From JAJNPS01 sp031378845 (GTDB taxonomy: Bacteria > Pseudomonadota > Alphaproteobacteria > Rhodobacterales > Rhodobacteraceae): 64,000 nucleotides of DNA. The stretch spans positions 1 through 64,000 of the forward strand of contig JANNES010000003.1 of NCBI GenBank assembly GCA_031378845.1, in the 5' to 3' direction. Positions 53,155-62,297 of this stretch are shown piece after piece. The position numbers and the translations under genes are program-made. Under the pieces are notes generated by a model, which saw only the letters and a program-made list of their open reading frames with translations, had not been told where the DNA came from and did no database searches. Position 1 is the first letter of the stretch. Each line of letters begins with the position of its first letter.

Positions 53155-53814
53155 ATGATCGAGTTTGAGCAGGTTTCGAAATCCTTCTGGACGGGCACGC
53201 GGCGCAAGGTGATCCTTGACCGGGCCTCGTTCCGCGTGGACATAGGCCGCTCTTTGGGCATTTTGGCGGGTAACGGCACCGGCAAGACCACGATCATCAA
53301 CATGATGGCAGGCCTGGAAAAACCTGATGACGGGCGGATCGTCACGACCTCGCGGATCTCGTTTCCGCTTGGCTTCATGGGCGGTCTTGTCACGCGCCAC
53401 ACGGCAACCGAAAACGTCCGCTACATTGCGCGCCTCTATTCGCTCGACCCGGATTATGTCGAAAGCTTTTGCCGCTGGCTTTGCGGGCTGGCCGAATATT
53501 TCGACATGCCAGTCGGCACCTATAGTACGGGGATGCGCGCGCGCCTGAGTTTTGCGCTGCTCTTGGCGATCGAATTTGACATCTATCTCATCGACGAAGG
53601 CATGCCCGGCACAACGGATGCCGAGTTTAACCGCAAAGCGGGCACCCTGTTGCAAGATCGGCTGCGAAACGCCACGGTCGTGGTGGTATCGCATGATCCG
53701 AAGATTCTGGAGCGGTTCTGCAACTCCGCAGCCGTGCTCAGGGACGGCCAGCTCTACATGTTTGAAACTCTGGAAGAGGCCAAGCGCCTTTATGACTATG
53801 AAACTGACAGCTAG
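53155..53814 (+). CDS. kpsT: Capsule polysaccharide export ATPase (KpsT-like)
   Basis: A 219 aa ABC ATPase of the group 2 capsule/O-antigen exporter type. Walker A is AGNGTGKTT (38-46), the signature is YSTGMRARLSFALLL, Walker B is DIYLIDEG with the usual Glu. It powers a KpsM permease, but no kpsM gene is in the window. The last codons overlap the start of the kpsE gene by 17 bases. The upstream gene is nhaA, 213 bases away. Confidence 0.93.
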   Translation: MIEFEQVSKSFWTGTRRKVILDRASFRVDIGRSLGILAGNGTGKTTIINMMAGLEKPDDGRIVTTSRISFPLGFMGGLVTRHTATENVRYIARLYSLDPDYVESFCRWLCGLAEYFDMPVGTYSTGMRARLSFALLLAIEFDIYLIDEGMPGTTDAEFNRKAGTLLQDRLRNATVVVVSHDPKILERFCNSAAVLRDGQLYMFETLEEAKRLYDYETDS

Positions 53815-55432
53815 CCGATACCGCATCCGCCGCCCGACCGAGGCGCCTGCCCAGGCAGATGCTGCACGCGTCGGCGCCCCGTCGGCGACTGACGCACCGA
53901 CGCAAATCCCGCACGAGACCACGGCGCCAACGCCGCCGCAGTTGGCCACCATGGTCACGCCGCCCGCTGGTACCGGCAATATGGAGGCTGACCTTCAGGC
54001 CATCCGAAACGAAGGGCTGACCGGGCGGCAATTGCGGTTGGCGCGACGGATCGCGCAAAAACATGACTTGCCTGCCACCTCGGACTTTGACGCCGTGCGA
54101 GTCTTGCGACGCGCGGGGATCGATCCGTTCCAGCGCACCAATATGATCGATATTGTGGCCGGGGACGGCGCGGCAGCTGGTCAAGCCCCGCAGACCTCGC
54201 GCGCGCTTGCATCGGTGCCCAGCGGACCAGCCTCACTGCCGCTGAGACCGATCACCGCCCCCACGCCGCAAGCCCGGGCCGAGCAAAGCAACTTTGCGGA
54301 AATCCAGAAAATTCAACGCGATATTCTGCGGCGCCGGCGTCGCAAGGGCCTGCTTTTGGCAATGCGGCTGTGTTTCTTCGTGCTGCTGCCGACGCTTTTT
54401 GCGGGTTGGTACTATTACGTCATCGCGACGCCGTTTTATGCCACAAGGGCAGAGTTCGTCATTCAGCAATCCGAGGCGCCGTCGGGCGGCCTTGGCGGGC
54501 TGTTTTCCGGGACCCAGTTCGCCACAGCCCAAGATTCCATCGCCGTACAGGGCTATCTGCAATCGCGCGATGCGATGATGCGGCTCGACAGCGACCTGGG
54601 GTTTCGCTCGCATTTCTCGACGACAGAGGTCGACCCGCTTCAGCGCTTGTCGCCAGGGGCCTCGGACGAGGCGATGTACAAGATCTACAAGCGCAACATC
54701 AAGATATCCTATGACCCGACCGAGGGTCTGGTGCGGCTCGAAGTGGCCGCGACGTCGCCTGAAACCGCGGTCGCGTTTACCAAGGCGCTGATCAGCTACG
54801 CCGAGGAGCAGGTCGACCGCCTGACCCGGCGTCTGCGCGAAGATCAGATGGCCGGCGCGCGCGACAGCTTTGACGAGGCCGAGGCAAAGATGCTTGCCGC
54901 GCAACGCCGTGTCGTGGAACTGCAGGAACGCTACAAGATCCTGTCCTCTGAGGTTGAGGTCTCGCTGATTGCGGGCCAGATCGCCGAACTTGAAGGCCAG
55001 GTGATGCAAGAGCGCCTGTCTCTGGCCCAGATGGAATCGAACGAGACGCCGAACCTCGCCCGGATGGACCCGGTCAAGCGTCGCATCCTGACGATCGAAG
55101 AGCAGATCGCCGAACTGCGCGCCAAGCTGACCGAGGACAGCTCCACCGGCCTGTCGCTGGCCAAGGTGCAAAGCGAGTTGTTGGTCGCCCAGGCAGACGT
55201 GACCACCCGCCAGCTCTTGCTCGCGCAATCGCTGCAGCAGTTGGAAACCGCCCGCATCGAGGCGAACCGACAGGTGCGCTATCTGTCCCTGTCGGTCAAT
55301 CCGACCGCATCCGACGAGCCGAGCTATCCGCGCGCGTTCGAAAATACGATGGTCACGCTTTTGATTTTTTCGGGCATTTACCTGATGATCTCGATGACAG
55401 CTGCGATCTTGCGCGAACAGATGACGGCCTGA
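53798..55432 (+). CDS. kpsE: Capsule export inner-membrane protein (KpsE/Wzz-like)
   Basis: A 544 aa polysaccharide co-polymerase-2b protein of capsule export. It has an N-terminal cytosolic part of about 180 aa, Pro/Ala-rich, with a folded block (LTGRQLRLARRIAQKHDLPA, FDAVRVLRRAGIDPFQR), then TM1 at about 185-208, a periplasmic domain with a long coiled coil (roughly 330-480), and TM2 at about 518-538. E. coli KpsE lacks such an N-terminal extension. ATG at 53798 overlaps kpsT. Confidence 0.92.
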   Translation: MKLTASRYRIRRPTEAPAQADAARVGAPSATDAPTQIPHETTAPTPPQLATMVTPPAGTGNMEADLQAIRNEGLTGRQLRLARRIAQKHDLPATSDFDAVRVLRRAGIDPFQRTNMIDIVAGDGAAAGQAPQTSRALASVPSGPASLPLRPITAPTPQARAEQSNFAEIQKIQRDILRRRRRKGLLLAMRLCFFVLLPTLFAGWYYYVIATPFYATRAEFVIQQSEAPSGGLGGLFSGTQFATAQDSIAVQGYLQSRDAMMRLDSDLGFRSHFSTTEVDPLQRLSPGASDEAMYKIYKRNIKISYDPTEGLVRLEVAATSPETAVAFTKALISYAEEQVDRLTRRLREDQMAGARDSFDEAEAKMLAAQRRVVELQERYKILSSEVEVSLIAGQIAELEGQVMQERLSLAQMESNETPNLARMDPVKRRILTIEEQIAELRAKLTEDSSTGLSLAKVQSELLVAQADVTTRQLLLAQSLQQLETARIEANRQVRYLSLSVNPTASDEPSYPRAFENTMVTLLIFSGIYLMISMTAAILREQMTA

Positions 55433-55552
55433 GGTCTTTCGGACAGCCGCAAGATCCGGTATCCCGGCCGCAAGGCACAACAACCAATGCGGCTCGGGTG
55501 GCACGATGATGGCCCGGACTGCCTCGTTGCAGATGAAAAAGGCGCGCAGCCG

Positions 55553-56383
55553 ATGAAAGATGTAGCCATCGGCGGTCTGACCGTCGGCAATGACCAACCT
55601 TTGCTGGTGATCGCGGGGCCGTGCCAGCTGGAAAGCCTCGACCACGCCCAGATGATCGCAGGTCGGATGGCCGAGGCCTGTCGCACCGCAGGCGCCCAGT
55701 ATGTCTTCAAGGCAAGCTACGACAAGGCCAACCGCACCTCGCTCAAGGGTCGGCGCGGTCTTGGCATCGAACAGGGGCTCAAGGTTCTCGCCGCGATCCG
55801 CGCAACCGGACTGCCGGTGCTGACCGACGTGCATGACATCGGTCAGGCGCGCGAAGCCGCAACGGTGGTGGACGTGATCCAGATCCCTGCATTTCTGTGC
55901 CGGCAGACCGACCTTCTGCTGGCCGCAGGCGAAACCGGTGCGGTGGTCAACATCAAGAAGGGTCAGTTCCTGGCCCCCTGGGACATGGCCAATGTCGCCG
56001 AAAAGGTCGCCTCAACTGGCAACAGGCGCATCTTGTTGACCGAGCGCGGGGCAAGCTTTGGCTACAATACGCTGGTCACCGACATGCGCAGCCTCCCGAT
56101 CATGGTGCGCACCGGATACCCGGTGATCATGGACGCCACCCATTCGGTGCAGCAGCCCGGCGGCCAGGGCAATTCCTCTGGCGGCCAGCGCGAATTCGCG
56201 CCGGTGATGGCGCGGGCGGCGGTGTCGCTCGGCATCGCCGGGGTGTTCATCGAAACCCATCAGGATCCGGACCACGCCCCCAGCGATGGGCCGAACATGG
56301 TGCCACTGGACCAGATGGCCGCATTGGTGGCGAGTTTGATGGCGTTCGACCGACTGGCCAAAGTCGATCCACTAAGGGTATGA
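55553..56383 (+). CDS. kdsA: 3-deoxy-8-phosphooctulonate (Kdo-8-P) synthase
   Basis: A 276 aa aldolase that condenses PEP with arabinose 5-phosphate to Kdo-8-phosphate, for lipid A core or the capsule linker. Motifs: VIAGPCQLESLDHAQMIA, YVFKASYDKANRTSLKG, VVNIKKGQFLAPWDMANV and DATHSVQQPGG. ATG at 55553 gives normal length. Placed right after the capsule export genes, consistent with Kdo use in capsule or LPS. Confidence 0.96.
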   Translation: MKDVAIGGLTVGNDQPLLVIAGPCQLESLDHAQMIAGRMAEACRTAGAQYVFKASYDKANRTSLKGRRGLGIEQGLKVLAAIRATGLPVLTDVHDIGQAREAATVVDVIQIPAFLCRQTDLLLAAGETGAVVNIKKGQFLAPWDMANVAEKVASTGNRRILLTERGASFGYNTLVTDMRSLPIMVRTGYPVIMDATHSVQQPGGQGNSSGGQREFAPVMARAAVSLGIAGVFIETHQDPDHAPSDGPNMVPLDQMAALVASLMAFDRLAKVDPLRV

Positions 56384-56642
56384 CGCACGCGCGAAACCGG
56401 CGCGACCTGCGCTTGACAGCGCAAATCGCCTCGCCGACACTCAAGCGCACGTGAACTCGCCATGTCAGGATGCCTTTGTGCCAACGCGTCGTCGTTCTTG
56501 CCATCCAGGGTTTACTGAACCAGATCATCGTCACAATGGCACTGCACCGGCGGCGCTGGCGGCCAAAGACCTGGCGAACGCCGCAAGACAGCGGACCAAG
56601 CCCGAGGGGCATCGCGGTCTTGAACAGACAAGGTCGGCCTAG

Positions 56643-57530
56643 GTGGTCATCGCATCCTTCTGGACCGGCGCGCCCCTGTCCTTTTTTGAACAGGTCTGCC
56701 TGAAATCCTTTGCGGCACATGGGCACAGGACGGTGCTCTATTCCTACATGCCGGACCTGAATACTCCGCCCGGCGTCGAACTTGCCGATGCCGCCGATAT
56801 TCTGCCGGAGCCTGCGGACTTTGGCTATTCCGGCGGATTTGCGCAGTTTGCAGATATCTTCCGCATCAACATGATCAAGAAGACCGGCGCGACATGGGTC
56901 GACTGCGATGTTGCCTGCATGCGCCCGATGCCGGACACACCCTATCTTTTTGCCATGGCCGGCCGCTGGATGGGCAATGCTGTCCTGGGGCTGCCGCAGG
57001 ACTCTCCGGCGCTCGACTATCTTGTGGAGCTTTTCAACGCAAAAGACCTGGTGCTGCCGCCGGATTGGCCATGGCGACACCTGCTTCCGGACGACATCAA
57101 GAGTCAGGACACCGCAGACCAAGGGTTCCGCATAGATGCCGAGGCGCGTAAAGTCCTGCCCTACATGACCTTCGGTCCCGTCGCACTCAGCTATGCGCTC
57201 GCGAAGACCGGCGAAGACAAGCACCAGTCGCCTTGGCACTACTTTTATCCCGTGCTTCCGATCCTTTTGCGCCGGAATTACTTTCGCCCCAGATTGGGAC
57301 GCTTTGAACTTGCCGATGATGTGGTCAGCGTCCACCACATTGGCGGCAAGCCGTTTCGAAACAAGTTTCGGTCATTGGGTGAATTCGTGCTGCCGCACGA
57401 CTACAGCTTTATCGGCCAGCTTTGTAAAAAGCACGGCATCAATCCGGCGGACGCGCCGCTCCACGTCAATCCAACCGATAAGGTCGAAGAGGACATCGAC
57501 ACCGACGAGGACGAAGGCGGCAGAGTTTAG
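56643..57530 (+). CDS. Glycosyltransferase with a DXD motif
   Basis: A 295 aa protein resembling DXD-containing glycosyltransferases (Och1/Gb3-synthase-like, GT32). DCD at residues 87-89 in WVDCDVACMRP is the metal/nucleotide-sugar site, after QFADIFRINMIKKTGATW. The start is GTG at 56643, directly after an in-frame TAG. Likely adds a sugar to surface polysaccharide, judging from the neighbouring kps and kdsA genes. The 259 bp gap before it shows only a weak TTGACA-like -35 at 56413 and no supported gene. Confidence 0.8.
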   Translation: MVIASFWTGAPLSFFEQVCLKSFAAHGHRTVLYSYMPDLNTPPGVELADAADILPEPADFGYSGGFAQFADIFRINMIKKTGATWVDCDVACMRPMPDTPYLFAMAGRWMGNAVLGLPQDSPALDYLVELFNAKDLVLPPDWPWRHLLPDDIKSQDTADQGFRIDAEARKVLPYMTFGPVALSYALAKTGEDKHQSPWHYFYPVLPILLRRNYFRPRLGRFELADDVVSVHHIGGKPFRNKFRSLGEFVLPHDYSFIGQLCKKHGINPADAPLHVNPTDKVEEDIDTDEDEGGRV

Positions 57531-57645
57531 GGTCAGGGTGCGGGCAACCCACCGGGTCATGCAAAAACTGAACAATTCGTCAAAACCATGATGTCAAATC
57601 ATTGATGCTGTTTTCTTTTTTTTCGTCCCGACTGGGGACGCCCCC

Positions 57646-58824
57646 TCATACCACCTGCCCCGCCGCCCAGCCCGATGACCACGCCCACTGAAAGTTGTAG
57701 CCCCCGAGCCAGCCGGTCACATCCACCACCTCGCCAATGAAATACAGACCCGGTCGCCCGCGCACCTCCATCGTCCGCCCGTCCAGCGCCGCGGTGGACA
57801 CGCCTCCCAGCGTGACCTCCGCCGTGCGGTAGCCTTCCGACCCTACCGGGACCAGCCGCCAGTCAGTCACCATCGCCGCGACCCCTTCCAGCAGCTTGTC
57901 CGGCACCTCTGCCAGTGGCCCCGTCACACCCGTCGTCGCCTCGATGTGCCGCGCCAGCCGCTCCGGCAGAATCCGGCCCAGCGCGGTTCGCAAAAGCCCT
58001 CGCCCCGCCTCCGCCTTGGCGGTGCGCAGGCTGGCGCGGATGTCCAGACCGGGCACCAGATCGACCGTGATCGCCTGCCCCTCGCGCCAATAACTGGAGG
58101 CCTGCAGGACCGCCGGGCCAGACAACCCCCGATGGGTGAACAACAGCGCCTCCTCGAAGGTCGGCCCCGATGCCTTGACCCGTGCGGGAACCGAAACGCC
58201 TGCCAGCGTGCTGATCCACTCCAGTTCCTGGGCCGCAAATGTCAGCGGCACGAGGCCCGGCCGGGTCTCGGTCAGGGGCAGCCCGAACCGCTCCCCCTGC
58301 CGATAGCCATAGGACGTGGCGCCCATCTTGGGGATCGACTTGCCCCCTGTCGCCACAACGACCGACGCCGCCCTCAGTGGTCCGCGCGCCGTGCCAATTT
58401 GATATCCAGACCCGACCGCGTCGAAATCGTCTGCCGCGCAGTCCAGCCACAATGCCCCGCCAGCCCGGGCAAGATCGTGCACCAGCATGTCGACAACCTG
58501 CCGCGCCGATCCGTCGCAAAAAAGCTGCCCCAGCGTCTTTTCGTGCCACGCAATCCCGGCACGATCCATCCGGGCAATGAAATCCCACTGGGTGTACCGC
58601 TTCAGGGCCGACAGCGCAAAACGTGGATTTTCCGACAAGAAGCGTTCGGGGGAGATCCCGAGATTGGTAAAGTTGCAGCGCCCCCCGCCCGAGATGCGGA
58701 TCTTTTCGCCCGCTGCCTTTGCGTGATCGATGACCACGACACGCCGCCCGCGCCGCGCGGCCTCGATCGCGCACATGAGCCCTGCAGCGCCCGCGCCAAG
58801 GATGACGACATCCACCTGTTCCAT
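57646..58824 (-). CDS. YhiN/HI0933-family flavoprotein oxidoreductase
   Basis: A 392 aa FAD protein of the HI0933 (YhiN, also annotated aminoacetone oxidase) family. FAD-binding motif is VVILGAGAAGLMCAIEAARRG, and the family signature is ISGGGRCNFTN, followed by VVATGGKSIPKMGATSYGY and the C-terminal GEVVDVTGWLGGYNFQWAW. The physiological substrate is unsure. ATG at 58824 has GAGG upstream. It is transcribed toward the glycosyltransferase gene. Confidence 0.9.
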   Translation of the reverse strand: MEQVDVVILGAGAAGLMCAIEAARRGRRVVVIDHAKAAGEKIRISGGGRCNFTNLGISPERFLSENPRFALSALKRYTQWDFIARMDRAGIAWHEKTLGQLFCDGSARQVVDMLVHDLARAGGALWLDCAADDFDAVGSGYQIGTARGPLRAASVVVATGGKSIPKMGATSYGYRQGERFGLPLTETRPGLVPLTFAAQELEWISTLAGVSVPARVKASGPTFEEALLFTHRGLSGPAVLQASSYWREGQAITVDLVPGLDIRASLRTAKAEAGRGLLRTALGRILPERLARHIEATTGVTGPLAEVPDKLLEGVAAMVTDWRLVPVGSEGYRTAEVTLGGVSTAALDGRTMEVRGRPGLYFIGEVVDVTGWLGGYNFQWAWSSGWAAGQVV

Positions 58825-58934
58825 GGTGCCTCGTACCTCGCCGGGCCGTCGGGATGCAAGAACGCCCGCGAACACAAAAACAAAGACAAGCCCCCTTGCG
58901 GGCTAAGGCACGCTTGGATAAACACCGCGCCAGT

Positions 58935-59009
58935 TGGGGCGTCGCCAAGCGGTAAGGCATCGGTTTTTGGTACCGACATTCGGAGGTTCGATCCCTCCCG
59001 CCCCAGCCA
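58935..59009 (+). tRNA. tRNA-Gln, anticodon UUG
   Basis: A 75-base cloverleaf: acceptor stem TGGGGCG with CGCCCCA, discriminator G and encoded CCA; anticodon stem TCGGT/ACCGA enclosing the 7-base loop TTTTGGT, giving TTG at positions 34-36; T-arm GGAGG-TTCGATC-CCTCC. It reads CAA codons, and CAG by wobble. Confidence 0.95.
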
Positions 59010-59058
59010 TCTTTTCCGGCCCGCACCGACCCCTTCTGCGTCGCCGTTGCGACACAAA

Positions 59059-60114
59059 TCACAACGCTTGAGACGCGAAAAGCTGCGCGAGATTTTCGCG
59101 GTAGGGCGCGCGGATGATGCCCTTTTCCGTGATGATCCCGGTAATAAGTCGCGCGGGCGTCACATCAAAGGCAAGGTTCAGCGCCGTGGCACCCGGTGGT
59201 GCCAGCGCAACGCCATCAAGGGCCAGCACCTCGGCGGGGTCGCGCACCTCGATCTCGATATCGGCCCCCGTGACAGTGCCAAGGTCGATGGTGGACATCG
59301 GCGCTGCCACGTAAAAGGGCACATCATTGTCGGCGGCAGCAAGCGCCAGATTGTAGGTGCCGATCTTGTTGGCGGTGTCTCCATTTGCCGCCACCCTGTC
59401 ACAACCCACCACGCACAGATCGACATGCCGTGTGCGCATGATGTGGGCCGAGGCGCCGTCCACCACGACCGCATGCGGCACGCCGTACTGCAAAAGCTCA
59501 AACGCCGAAAGCTTCGCGCCTTGCAGCCGTGGACGCGTCTCATCGAGATAAGCCATCACCTCGCGCCCGGATTCGTGCGCGGTACGGATGATGCCCAAGG
59601 CGGTTCCCAGATCGACCGTCGCCAACGCGCCGGTATTGCAATGGTGAAAGAACACCGCCCTGCCCTCAGGCACCACGGCCATCGCATGGGCAGAGATCGC
59701 GCGGTTGACGGCGACATCTTCGGTCTCGATGGCCTGAGCGGCATCTGCCAGAGCCGCCGCCAACGCCGCAGGGTCTGCATGACCGGCGGTCCAGATGCGG
59801 CGCATCCGGTCCAGCGCCCAGCCAAGGTTGACCGCAGTCGGCCGGGACCGGCGCAGGATCCCATCTGCTTGGTCAAGGCGGGCGCGCAGGGCATCAAGCG
59901 GTCCTTGCGGCGCGTGACGCGCCGCCGCAAGCATCCCGTAGGCCGCGGCAACCCCGATGGCCGGGGCCCCGCGCACCGTCATATTGGTGATGGCCGCGGC
60001 AATCGTCTCGGGTGTGGCAAGGTCGACATAGACCGTCTCTGCCGGCAACCGACGCTGATCCAAGAGCCGCAGACAACCCGCCTCGGCGTTCCATGCGATG
60101 GCCCGAAATCCCAT
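59059..60114 (-). CDS. mtnA: S-methyl-5-thioribose-1-phosphate isomerase (MtnA family)
   Basis: A 351 aa aldose-1-phosphate isomerase. The catalytic Cys159 in HHCNTGALATVDLG and Asp239 in VVGCDRVAANGDTANKIGTY correspond to Cys160 and Asp240 of the B. subtilis enzyme; MTVRGAPAIGVAAAYG is the phosphate-side loop. It converts methylthioribose 1-phosphate (or 5-deoxyribose 1-phosphate) to the ketose. It is the last gene of the split-transketolase/RuBisCO-like operon, 27 bases after that gene. MtnK and MtnP are not in this window. Archaeal relatives act on ribose 1,5-bisphosphate. Confidence 0.94.
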   Translation of the reverse strand: MGFRAIAWNAEAGCLRLLDQRRLPAETVYVDLATPETIAAAITNMTVRGAPAIGVAAAYGMLAAARHAPQGPLDALRARLDQADGILRRSRPTAVNLGWALDRMRRIWTAGHADPAALAAALADAAQAIETEDVAVNRAISAHAMAVVPEGRAVFFHHCNTGALATVDLGTALGIIRTAHESGREVMAYLDETRPRLQGAKLSAFELLQYGVPHAVVVDGASAHIMRTRHVDLCVVGCDRVAANGDTANKIGTYNLALAAADNDVPFYVAAPMSTIDLGTVTGADIEIEVRDPAEVLALDGVALAPPGATALNLAFDVTPARLITGIITEKGIIRAPYRENLAQLFASQAL

Positions 60115-60141
60115 TTGTCGCCCCCCTGACTGACGTCCAGA

Positions 60142-61287
60142 CTAAGTTGCCAAAGCCGCGCGATCCAGCATATCGCGCAAACTGCGGATCACCGCCCCCA
60201 TCGCTGCCCCTGCGTGCAAAAGACTGCCGCCCAAGAGATAGACCGTATCGGGGCCGTAACTCGCGGCAAGCTCCGGCATCCGTTTGGGCGTCATGCCGCC
60301 GCCGGGGCTGGGCAGGATCGGCAGGCCCGGATCTGGCGCGCGGCAGGCCGCGACGATCTCGCTGCACGCGGCGGGCAAAAACGCAAACCTGCCGCCGTGG
60401 TTGGGAAAGACCGAGATGTCGGCGCCCGCCAGCCGCATCAGCGTGCCAAACATCATGCCGTGCGAAAACCCGGTATCGGGCGACAACACATGCGGGCCAA
60501 GAAAGGCCGGATGTGCCATGACCGGCAAGCCCAACCCCGGATCACGCACCAGCGCCGCCATCGTGTCAAATCCTTGCAAACCCGGAATGATCAAAAGCCC
60601 GTCCGCGCCTACCTCTTTTGCCAGATGCGCCATGCGCAGCACATCCGGCGTCAGACCGTTCAGGTTGGGAAAGTACAGGCTTTGCGTCTTGTCCCCGTTG
60701 GCACGGCGGACCGCATTGGCGCGCCCGACGGCCTCGGCAATCGCCGCAACACGCGTGGCAAACGGGGCGGCGGGCTGATCGGCCAGACCGTGGTCTTCCT
60801 TGATGATGTCAGCGCCGGCCAGAACGGCGATCTCGGCCAAAGCTGCAAGCTCTGCCGCCGAGCGGCCCATGGGTTTGAGGACGGGACACAGATAGCCCGC
60901 ATCGGGACGCCTGACCAGTTGGCGGACCCCTGCCGCACCGAACCGCGGCCCGGGAAATCGTGCTTGCATGGTCGGGCCCAAGGTCAGGCCGACAACCTTG
61001 ATCCCCTGCTGCAAGGACGAATTGCCAAAGATGACGTTCAAGATCTGCGGCAGGCTGTCGCCGACAGTATCGGGATGATAGGCAATGCGGGCGAGATAGC
61101 GACCCGAGGCCTGCTCGGACACGGATTGCACATGGCCGAGAATGGTGTCTTCGATGTTCCCCTTCGGCACGACGTCGCGCGGGATCTCGACCGTCTGCTC
61201 CAGCGCGATTTCGCGCGCGCGGTCTTCGGCCTCGGCCAAACTCACGGCACTGACCCGGTAGTCCACCTGAAAACGCGCCGCGCTCAC
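60142..61287 (-). CDS. RuBisCO-like protein (form IV)
   Basis: A 381 aa RuBisCO large-subunit-like protein with an N-terminal alpha/beta domain and C-terminal barrel. K138 (LKPMGRS) aligns with RuBisCO Lys175, but the Lys177 position is Met140; K163 and D165 in IIKEDHGLAD match Lys201 and Asp203, while the Glu204 position is His166. No loop-6 lysine is apparent (FPNHGGRF). The glycine-rich phosphate loop is SPGGGMTPKRM. It therefore cannot be a carboxylase; form IV enzymes are enolases or isomerases in methylthioribose or apionate metabolism. Neighbour MtnA favours a methylthio- or deoxyribose role. ATG overlaps the upstream stop (ATGA). Confidence 0.93.
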   Translation of the reverse strand: MSAARFQVDYRVSAVSLAEAEDRAREIALEQTVEIPRDVVPKGNIEDTILGHVQSVSEQASGRYLARIAYHPDTVGDSLPQILNVIFGNSSLQQGIKVVGLTLGPTMQARFPGPRFGAAGVRQLVRRPDAGYLCPVLKPMGRSAAELAALAEIAVLAGADIIKEDHGLADQPAAPFATRVAAIAEAVGRANAVRRANGDKTQSLYFPNLNGLTPDVLRMAHLAKEVGADGLLIIPGLQGFDTMAALVRDPGLGLPVMAHPAFLGPHVLSPDTGFSHGMMFGTLMRLAGADISVFPNHGGRFAFLPAACSEIVAACRAPDPGLPILPSPGGGMTPKRMPELAASYGPDTVYLLGGSLLHAGAAMGAVIRSLRDMLDRAALAT

Positions 61288-62288
61288 AGCGCTTCGGCCT
61301 TGACCGGCGAATGCACGGCGTCAATCCGAGCGGCGGCGAGGTCGGTCTCTTTGATCCCGAACTCCGCGCCCATCATGCGTTCGACTGCTCGCACCAGCGC
61401 CAGCGCGTCGAGGCCGTAGTGCCGCATGAGGTAGGCGCGCGATCCGCCATGGGCAAAAGTATCGCGCAGGCCCAGCCTGATCAGGTGTTTGCCCACCCCC
61501 GCCTCGGCCATGGTCTCGGCCACCAATGACCCGATGCCACCGTCGATCACGTGGTTCTCCAGTGTGATGACGCCGTGACGGACAGACCCGATGTGATCCA
61601 GCAAAGCCTTGGCATCAAAGGGTTTGATGGTATGCAGATGCAGGTGGCGGATCGACACGCCCGCCCCGGCCAATGCGGCACGGGCGCGCAACGCTTCTTC
61701 GGTCGTGATGCCGGCGGTCACCACCAGCACATCGTCGCCATGGGCCAGTTCGCGCATATCGCCCACCTTGATCGGCGTGTCAAACAATCGCGGCACGGTG
61801 CCCCGCAGGACCCGGCACCACACCGGCCCGTCGATGCTGTCGGCAGCGGCGCAGATGCTTTCGACCTCGGTGGCATCGCCGGTTTCCAGAATCGTCATGT
61901 TGGGGATGGATCGCATGACCGAGATATCTTCGATGGCTTGATGGGTCATGCCACCCGGTGTGGTCACCCCCGGCAGAAAACCCATGAGACGCACCCTGCG
62001 GCACGGATAGGCAATGGACGCGATCAACTGGTCATAGGGACGCCGGTACATGAAAACGCCAAAGGTATGCAGGAACGGGCGAAACCCGCCCAAGGCCAGC
62101 CCGCCCGCGAAACTGAGCATGTTCTGTTCGGCCATGCCCAACGACAGGAACCGCCCCGGATGGCGGTCACGAAAGCCGTCCACCTCGCAAGACGAAGTCA
62201 AATCTGCGGACAGGCACAGCACTTCGGGGTTCGCCAAGGCGTGGGCCTCGAACGCGGCGGCATAGGGGCGGTTGACGATCTCGATCAT
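61284..62288 (-). CDS. Transketolase, C-terminal (pyrimidine-binding) subunit
   Basis: A 334 aa protein with the pyrimidine-binding and C-terminal domains of transketolase or DXS. The catalytic Glu is in SLGMAEQNMLSFAGGLA, and the C-terminal domain has VLVVTAGITTEEALRARAAL. It must pair with the N-terminal subunit encoded 9 bases upstream. Split transketolases of this kind act on varied ketoses. Its stop overlaps the start of the RuBisCO-like gene. Confidence 0.92.
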   Translation of the reverse strand: MIEIVNRPYAAAFEAHALANPEVLCLSADLTSSCEVDGFRDRHPGRFLSLGMAEQNMLSFAGGLALGGFRPFLHTFGVFMYRRPYDQLIASIAYPCRRVRLMGFLPGVTTPGGMTHQAIEDISVMRSIPNMTILETGDATEVESICAAADSIDGPVWCRVLRGTVPRLFDTPIKVGDMRELAHGDDVLVVTAGITTEEALRARAALAGAGVSIRHLHLHTIKPFDAKALLDHIGSVRHGVITLENHVIDGGIGSLVAETMAEAGVGKHLIRLGLRDTFAHGGSRAYLMRHYGLDALALVRAVERMMGAEFGIKETDLAAARIDAVHSPVKAEAL

Positions 62289-62297
62289 GCCCGGCCC

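Noticed and set aside
56451..56642. Short open frame before the glycosyltransferase
   Set aside because: No ribosome binding site, no hydrophobic or domain pattern, low-complexity Arg/Pro content.
57628..57645. CGTCCC...GGGACG hairpin near a T run
   Set aside because: The T run lies before the hairpin on the plus strand and becomes an A run on the minus strand, so it does not fit an intrinsic terminator for either neighbour.
57946..60129. Very long open frame (727 codons) on the plus strand
   Set aside because: It runs antisense to the YhiN-type gene and mtnA and straight through the tRNA-Gln gene; the composition is Arg/His/Pro-rich, as expected from a GC-rich antisense frame.
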